From the NCBI GenBank assembly GCA_964583765.1, contig CAZOWW010000083.1:1-27339 (forward strand): a stretch of 27,339 nt of DNA, in the 5' to 3' direction. Positions 24,046-27,339 of the stretch are shown in pieces. Numbering within the stretch: position 1 is the stretch's first letter; every line of letters starts with the position of its first letter. Position numbers and translations under genes: made by a program. The notes beneath the pieces were generated by a model. It did not search any database, was not told the DNA's origin, and was given only the letters and a program-made list of their open reading frames with translations. This DNA comes from CAZOWW01 sp964583765. GTDB lineage: Bacteria > Actinomycetota > Actinomycetes > Actinomycetales > Kineosporiaceae.

Positions 24046-25509
24046 ATGCCTTCCCCGTCCGGTCAAGTCCGCGGGCCCGGGTACCGATACCCGAAGGTGC
24101 GCTGGTCACGACCGGCCGCCCGGGCGGCCCTCTCCCTGACGATCCGGCGCAGGCCTCCGGATCCGTCGAGACCGGGGAGCCTGCCCGGACCGGCCTTCCT
24201 GCTCGCCGTGCTCGCCGCCCTCGTTCCGCTCGTCCTGGGTGCCGTGGTCGCACCGGCCGCCGCGGTCCGCTCCCCGTTCGCCCCCGAGGTCACCGGCGCT
24301 CCGGTCACGACCGCTCCCGCACCCGCGGTGCGCGGCCTCGCCACGACGACCCCCCGCACGTCCCTGACCACCATCTCGGGTGCCACCACGGGCGCCTCCG
24401 GAGCCACCACGGGCACCTCCGGGACCACCACGGGGCCCGAGGACCGCCAGGCCGCCCAGGACGCCGCGGCCGCCACCACCGCCCAGGCCGCGGCCGACGC
24501 GGCCCTCGCCCGGGTGCAGGAACTCACCACCCGCGCCCAGGACCAGCAGCAGGTGGTCAGGCAGGCGCTCGCCGGACTCGCCCAGGCCTCGGTGGACACG
24601 AACACGGCCGACGAACGGGCCGCCGACGGACGGGCCGCCCTGAGCCGGGCCCGCGCCCTGCACCAGGCGGACGTCCGAGCCGTCTACGCCGCCGGCGGAG
24701 GCGATCTCGCACTGCTCACGACCGCCCTGGGCGCCGAGAGCCCGGCGGACGTGACCTGGCAGATGGCCACCGAACAGGCGGTCCTGCGGGACATCGTGGC
24801 CCGCGGCCGGCACCAGGTGGACGACCTTGCGGTGCAGGTGGCCACCACGGAATCGCGCGCCCAGGCTCTGGGTTCGGCTGCGGACACCCGGCTCGTCGCC
24901 GTCCACGACGCCGAGGCCGCCGCCGGAACGGCGCAGTCCCTCCTGGACCAGGCGCGAAGCAGCCTGGACGCGTACACCCGCCACGCCCGGACCCTGACCG
25001 CGACGGCCGAGCGCTCCCGGCAGCTGGCCGAGGCGGCCGCCGCCGCCCGGGCCCTGGCCGCGGCCCAGGCCGCGGCCAGGGCCCGCCAGCAGGTGGTCAC
25101 CGGGCCGGTGAACGCCCTGGACATCCCACCCGACTACCACCTGGCGTACCAGCGGGGCGCGGAGTCGTGCCCCGGCATGTCCTGGACCCTGCTCGCCGCG
25201 GTGGGACAGGTGGAGAGCGGTCACGGTCGGAACGAGGGTCCTTCAAGCGCCGGGGCGGAGGGCCCCATGCAGTTCCTGCCGACGACCTTCGCCCGGTGGG
25301 GGGTCGACGGCGACGGCGACGGCGTGATCGACATCTGGGACACCGAGGACGCGGTCTTCTCCGCGGCCCGGTACCTGTGCGCCTCCGGCGCCGACGAGGG
25401 CACCGAGGCCGGGATCCACTCGGCACTGTTCGCCTACAACCACACCGAGTGGTACGTGCAGCTCGTGCTCGCCGCCCAGCAGGCGATCCGCACCCGGTAC
25501 GGCAGCTGA
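24046..25509 (+). CDS. Secreted coiled-coil lytic transglycosylase (SLT/MltB-like)
   Basis: The 487-residue product has a basic N-terminus, a signal or anchor helix (~45-72, FLLAVLAALVPLVLGAVVA), then a Thr/Ser linker with three GATTGAS-like heptads. A long Ala/Gln-rich coiled coil (~130-350) follows, as in RipA/FtsX-regulated wall hydrolases. The last ~115 residues are the catalytic domain: LLAAVGQVESGHGRN (candidate catalytic Glu ~390), GAEGPMQFLPTTFARWGVDG, DIWDTEDAVFSAARYLCASG and FAYNHTEWYVQLVL. It would cleave peptidoglycan glycan strands. DGDGDGVID lies inside this family's usual Asp-rich loop and may bind calcium. Start is uncertain: GTG 24097 in frame has GAAG just before it and would leave a more normal divergent spacer. 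Confidence 0.87.
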   Translation: MPSPSGQVRGPGYRYPKVRWSRPAARAALSLTIRRRPPDPSRPGSLPGPAFLLAVLAALVPLVLGAVVAPAAAVRSPFAPEVTGAPVTTAPAPAVRGLATTTPRTSLTTISGATTGASGATTGTSGTTTGPEDRQAAQDAAAATTAQAAADAALARVQELTTRAQDQQQVVRQALAGLAQASVDTNTADERAADGRAALSRARALHQADVRAVYAAGGGDLALLTTALGAESPADVTWQMATEQAVLRDIVARGRHQVDDLAVQVATTESRAQALGSAADTRLVAVHDAEAAAGTAQSLLDQARSSLDAYTRHARTLTATAERSRQLAEAAAAARALAAAQAAARARQQVVTGPVNALDIPPDYHLAYQRGAESCPGMSWTLLAAVGQVESGHGRNEGPSSAGAEGPMQFLPTTFARWGVDGDGDGVIDIWDTEDAVFSAARYLCASGADEGTEAGIHSALFAYNHTEWYVQLVLAAQQAIRTRYGS

Positions 25510-25537
25510 TCGGCTGTCGAACCGGGCGCCGGGCGGA

Positions 25538-26578
25538 TCAGGACGCGCCGGTGCGCCGCACAGTGCCCTCTGCGTCGGCGACGACCTCGGCCGCCTCCGC
25601 CTCGGCCGCGGACAGTGCCTGCTCGGGGTCCCGCAGGGCCGGTCCCGCCAGGTCGTCCGCCCCGCCCGGCGCCCAGGTGCTCGCGTCGTCCGTGTCGGTC
25701 CCGCCGAGGGCCTGCCCGATCCCCTTCAGCGCCTGGGTGAGTTCGGACGGCACGATCCAGAGCTTGTTCGAGGCGCCCTGGGCGATCTGCGGCAGCGTCT
25801 GCAGGTACTGGTAGGCGAGGAGCTTGGAATCGGGGTTGCCGCGGTGGATCGCGTCGAAGACCTGCTGGATGGCGCGGGCCTCACCCTGTGCCTTCAGGAC
25901 CGCCGCCTGGGCCTGGCCCTCGGCGCGCAGAATGGCCGCCTGCTTGTCGCCCTCGGCGGTCAGGATCTGGGACTGCTTGACCCCCTCCGCGTTCAGGATG
26001 GCCGCTCGGCGGTCCCGCTCGGCCCGCATCTGCTTGGCCATCGCGTCCTGCAGGCTCGCGGGCGGATCGATCGCCTTGAGCTCGACCCGGTTGACCCGGA
26101 TGCCCCAGCGGCCCGTCGCCTCGTCGAGCACCCCCCGCAACTGCCCGTTGATCTGGTCCCGGCTGGTCAGCGTCTCCTCAAGGTCCAGTGACCCGATCAC
26201 GTTCCGCAGGGTCGTCACGGTGAGCTGTTCGATGCCCTGGATGTAGTTGAAGATCTCGTAGACGGCGGCCTTCGGATCGGTGGGCTGGAAGTAGATCACC
26301 GTGTCGATGTTCACGACGAGGTTGTCCGAGGTGATCACGGGTTGCGGCGGGAACGAGACGACCTGCTCCCGCAGGTCCACGGTCGCGCGCACCCGGTCCA
26401 CGAACGGCACCAGGACGTGGAAGCCGGCGTCCAGAGTGCGCGAGTACCGCCCGAGCCGTTCCACGATCACCGCGGCCGCCTGCGGCACGATCCGCACCGC
26501 GCGGACGATCGCGGTGAGCACGAACAGGACGGGCAGCGCGACGACGATCAGGGAGACCACGTTCGCACCGTTGTGCAT
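25538..26578 (-). CDS. SPFH/band 7 (stomatin-like) membrane protein
   Basis: The 346-residue product starts with one transmembrane helix (~8-27, VVSLIVVALPVLFVLTAIV). An SPFH domain (~30-190) follows, with VERLGRYSRTLDAGFHVLVPF, VVSFPPQPVITSDNLVVNID and LRNVIGSLDLEETLTSRD. Next is an Ala/Glu/Gln-rich helical segment with repeated AEG (~200-250), typical of stomatins and paraslipins. SPFH proteins oligomerise at membrane microdomains and modulate proteases or channels. The C-terminal ~60 residues are acidic. AAAGGTGA precedes ATG 26578. It follows an NfeD-like gene 104 bases upstream; SPFH-NfeD pairs are widely conserved and act together. It is convergent with the transglycosylase across 28 bases. 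Confidence 0.92.
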   Translation of the reverse strand: MHNGANVVSLIVVALPVLFVLTAIVRAVRIVPQAAAVIVERLGRYSRTLDAGFHVLVPFVDRVRATVDLREQVVSFPPQPVITSDNLVVNIDTVIYFQPTDPKAAVYEIFNYIQGIEQLTVTTLRNVIGSLDLEETLTSRDQINGQLRGVLDEATGRWGIRVNRVELKAIDPPASLQDAMAKQMRAERDRRAAILNAEGVKQSQILTAEGDKQAAILRAEGQAQAAVLKAQGEARAIQQVFDAIHRGNPDSKLLAYQYLQTLPQIAQGASNKLWIVPSELTQALKGIGQALGGTDTDDASTWAPGGADDLAGPALRDPEQALSAAEAEAAEVVADAEGTVRRTGAS

Positions 26579-26682
26579 GATGATCACCTTTCGGGAGAGG
26601 GACGACGCCGGCCACCGCCTCGGGCGAACCGGCAGGACCCGCCGCCTGCGCGGCGCGAGGTCGACCGGTGGTGAGGGGGAAG

Positions 26683-27147
26683 TCAGCCGGCGGCGGGCGG
26701 CTGGTACCCGGACGGCGGACCCGCGACGGGCCGGACCACCGCGGTGGCCCCCTCGATGCGCACCACGACCACCTCGGCCCCAGGCTCGAGCTGCGCCCCC
26801 GGAGTGTCCAGGCGGGCCGACCAGGTCTCCCCCGCGAGTTTCACGGTGCCACCGTCCCGATCGACGCCGGTGAGCACCTGCGCGCGGCGTCCGGGCAGGG
26901 CAGGCGTATTGGTCGCCACCAGGGGCGCCCCCCGGGCCAGCCACCGCCGGGCCGCGGGCCGGGCCGCCACCAGCAGCGCGGCCGAGGCGATCGCGAACAC
27001 CACCACCTGGGTCACGGGCGAGGCACCCAGCCCGGCGGTCCCGGCGGCGACGAGCGCACCACCCGCGATCATGATGAACACGAGGTCGAGCGAGACGACC
27101 TCCACCAGCCCCGCCACCAGCGCGACGGCCAGCCAGACCAGCGCCAT
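26683..27147 (-). CDS. NfeD-like membrane protein with OB-fold domain
   Basis: The 154-residue product is the short NfeD form without a ClpP-type protease domain. Hydrophobic segments at ~2-20, 24-42 and 45-62 form the membrane part. A soluble C-terminal OB-fold follows (~80-145: GRRAQVLTGVDRDGGTVKLAG, ETWSAR, LEPGAEVVVVRIEGATAVV). In other bacteria NfeD OB domains interact with the partner SPFH protein encoded next to them, as here. ATG 27147 follows TGGGGGC at ten or so bases; no upstream start looks better. Pro/Gly-rich last ten residues are not conserved in the family. Confidence 0.9.
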   Translation of the reverse strand: MALVWLAVALVAGLVEVVSLDLVFIMIAGGALVAAGTAGLGASPVTQVVVFAIASAALLVAARPAARRWLARGAPLVATNTPALPGRRAQVLTGVDRDGGTVKLAGETWSARLDTPGAQLEPGAEVVVVRIEGATAVVRPVAGPPSGYQPPAAG

Positions 27148-27230
27148 TGCGCCCCCAGGAGTCCCACCGGACGGCCCGGGACGATCACATCTGTCGGGGT
27201 GTGACCGGAACGGGCACGTATGCGAAGAGA

Positions 27231-27339
27231 CTACGTCGTGCGCAGGCGGGCCACCCATCGATCGCCGGATCTCTGGACGTCCAGGGGCACGTCGAACGTC
27301 GAGGTCAGCGTCTCGGCGGTGAGCACGTCGTCCAGCCGC
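27231..27339 (-). CDS. C-terminal fragment of a probable ABC transporter ATP-binding protein
   Basis: The last 109 bases encode, on the minus strand, RLDDVLTAETLTSTFDVPLD followed by VQRSGDRWVARLRTT and a TAG at 27233-27231. The pattern VLTxExL-x2-F-x-VPL-x-V-x5-RW resembles the tail of ABC ATPases, often iron or metal uptake types. The gene continues beyond the window, so no catalytic motif can be checked. It lies upstream of the NfeD gene on the same strand, 83 bases away. Confidence 0.6.
   Translation of the reverse strand, partial: RLDDVLTAETLTSTFDVPLDVQRSGDRWVARLRTT

Noticed and set aside
23931..25814. Plus-strand frame of 627 codons over the transglycosylase
   Set aside because: Different frame of a clearly coding region, Arg/Gly/Pro-rich and without a conserved motif.

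Overview
The window is very GC-rich, its genes are packed with strongly GC-biased third codon positions, and GTG starts are frequent. These point to a high-GC actinomycete. The minus-strand block at 17854-21718 encodes 5S, 12S and 1.3S subunits of methylmalonyl-CoA carboxytransferase (transcarboxylase), the enzyme of the Wood-Werkman propionate cycle. The 1.3S chain has the same length (123 residues) and biotinyl-lysine position (K89) as I recall for Propionibacterium freudenreichii. A member or relative of Propionibacteriaceae is therefore likely, but this is inference from one operon. The sequence is a draft: ten Ns interrupt the 12S gene.

Layout. 247-2675 (+): a two-gene NfnAB-type flavin/iron-sulfur oxidoreductase with a strong terminator. 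2982-4178 (+): a secreted or anchored lysozyme-like protein with an SH3-like tail. 4310-4950 (+): a copper module with CsoR operator, csoR and a CopZ-type chaperone. 5194-5358 (+): a 54-residue unassigned peptide gene with its own hairpin. 5458-8984 (+): a tightly overlapped operon of ECF sigma factor, ZAS-type anti-sigma factor, ABC ATPase and ABC permease. 8985-9965: nearly 1 kb without a convincing gene. 9966-11850 (+): an alpha/beta hydrolase and a phosphopantetheinyl transferase; the hydrolase end looks frameshifted and is followed by a degenerate 15-bp repeat. 12109-13911 (-): a secreted SGNH esterase with a Thr-rich linker and a CBM2. 14330-16611 (+): a MarR regulator and a degenerate EAL protein. 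16708-17742 (+): an Acg-type nitroreductase-like protein behind a possible DevR/DosR box. 17854-21718 (-): transcarboxylase operon. 22280-23116 (-): SpoU/TrmH RNA methyltransferase. 23240-24019 (-): TauE/SafE permease. 24046-25509 (+): coiled-coil lytic transglycosylase. 25538-27147 (-): NfeD and SPFH/stomatin pair. 27231-end (-): the C-terminus of a probable ABC ATPase.

How the parts fit. Transcarboxylase moves a carboxyl group between methylmalonyl-CoA and pyruvate, giving propionyl-CoA and oxaloacetate. NfnAB-like enzymes balance ferredoxin, NADH and NADPH pools. Together with the Acg-type protein behind a DevR-like box, this suggests facultatively anaerobic, redox-flexible metabolism. Three proteins act on cell wall or extracellular polysaccharide: the lysozyme-like protein, the lytic transglycosylase and the SGNH-CBM2 esterase. 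Most of the window is ordinary metabolism and envelope biology. The least explained items are the small peptide gene at 5194-5358, the frame-shifted repeat tail at 10842-11032 and the degenerate EAL protein.
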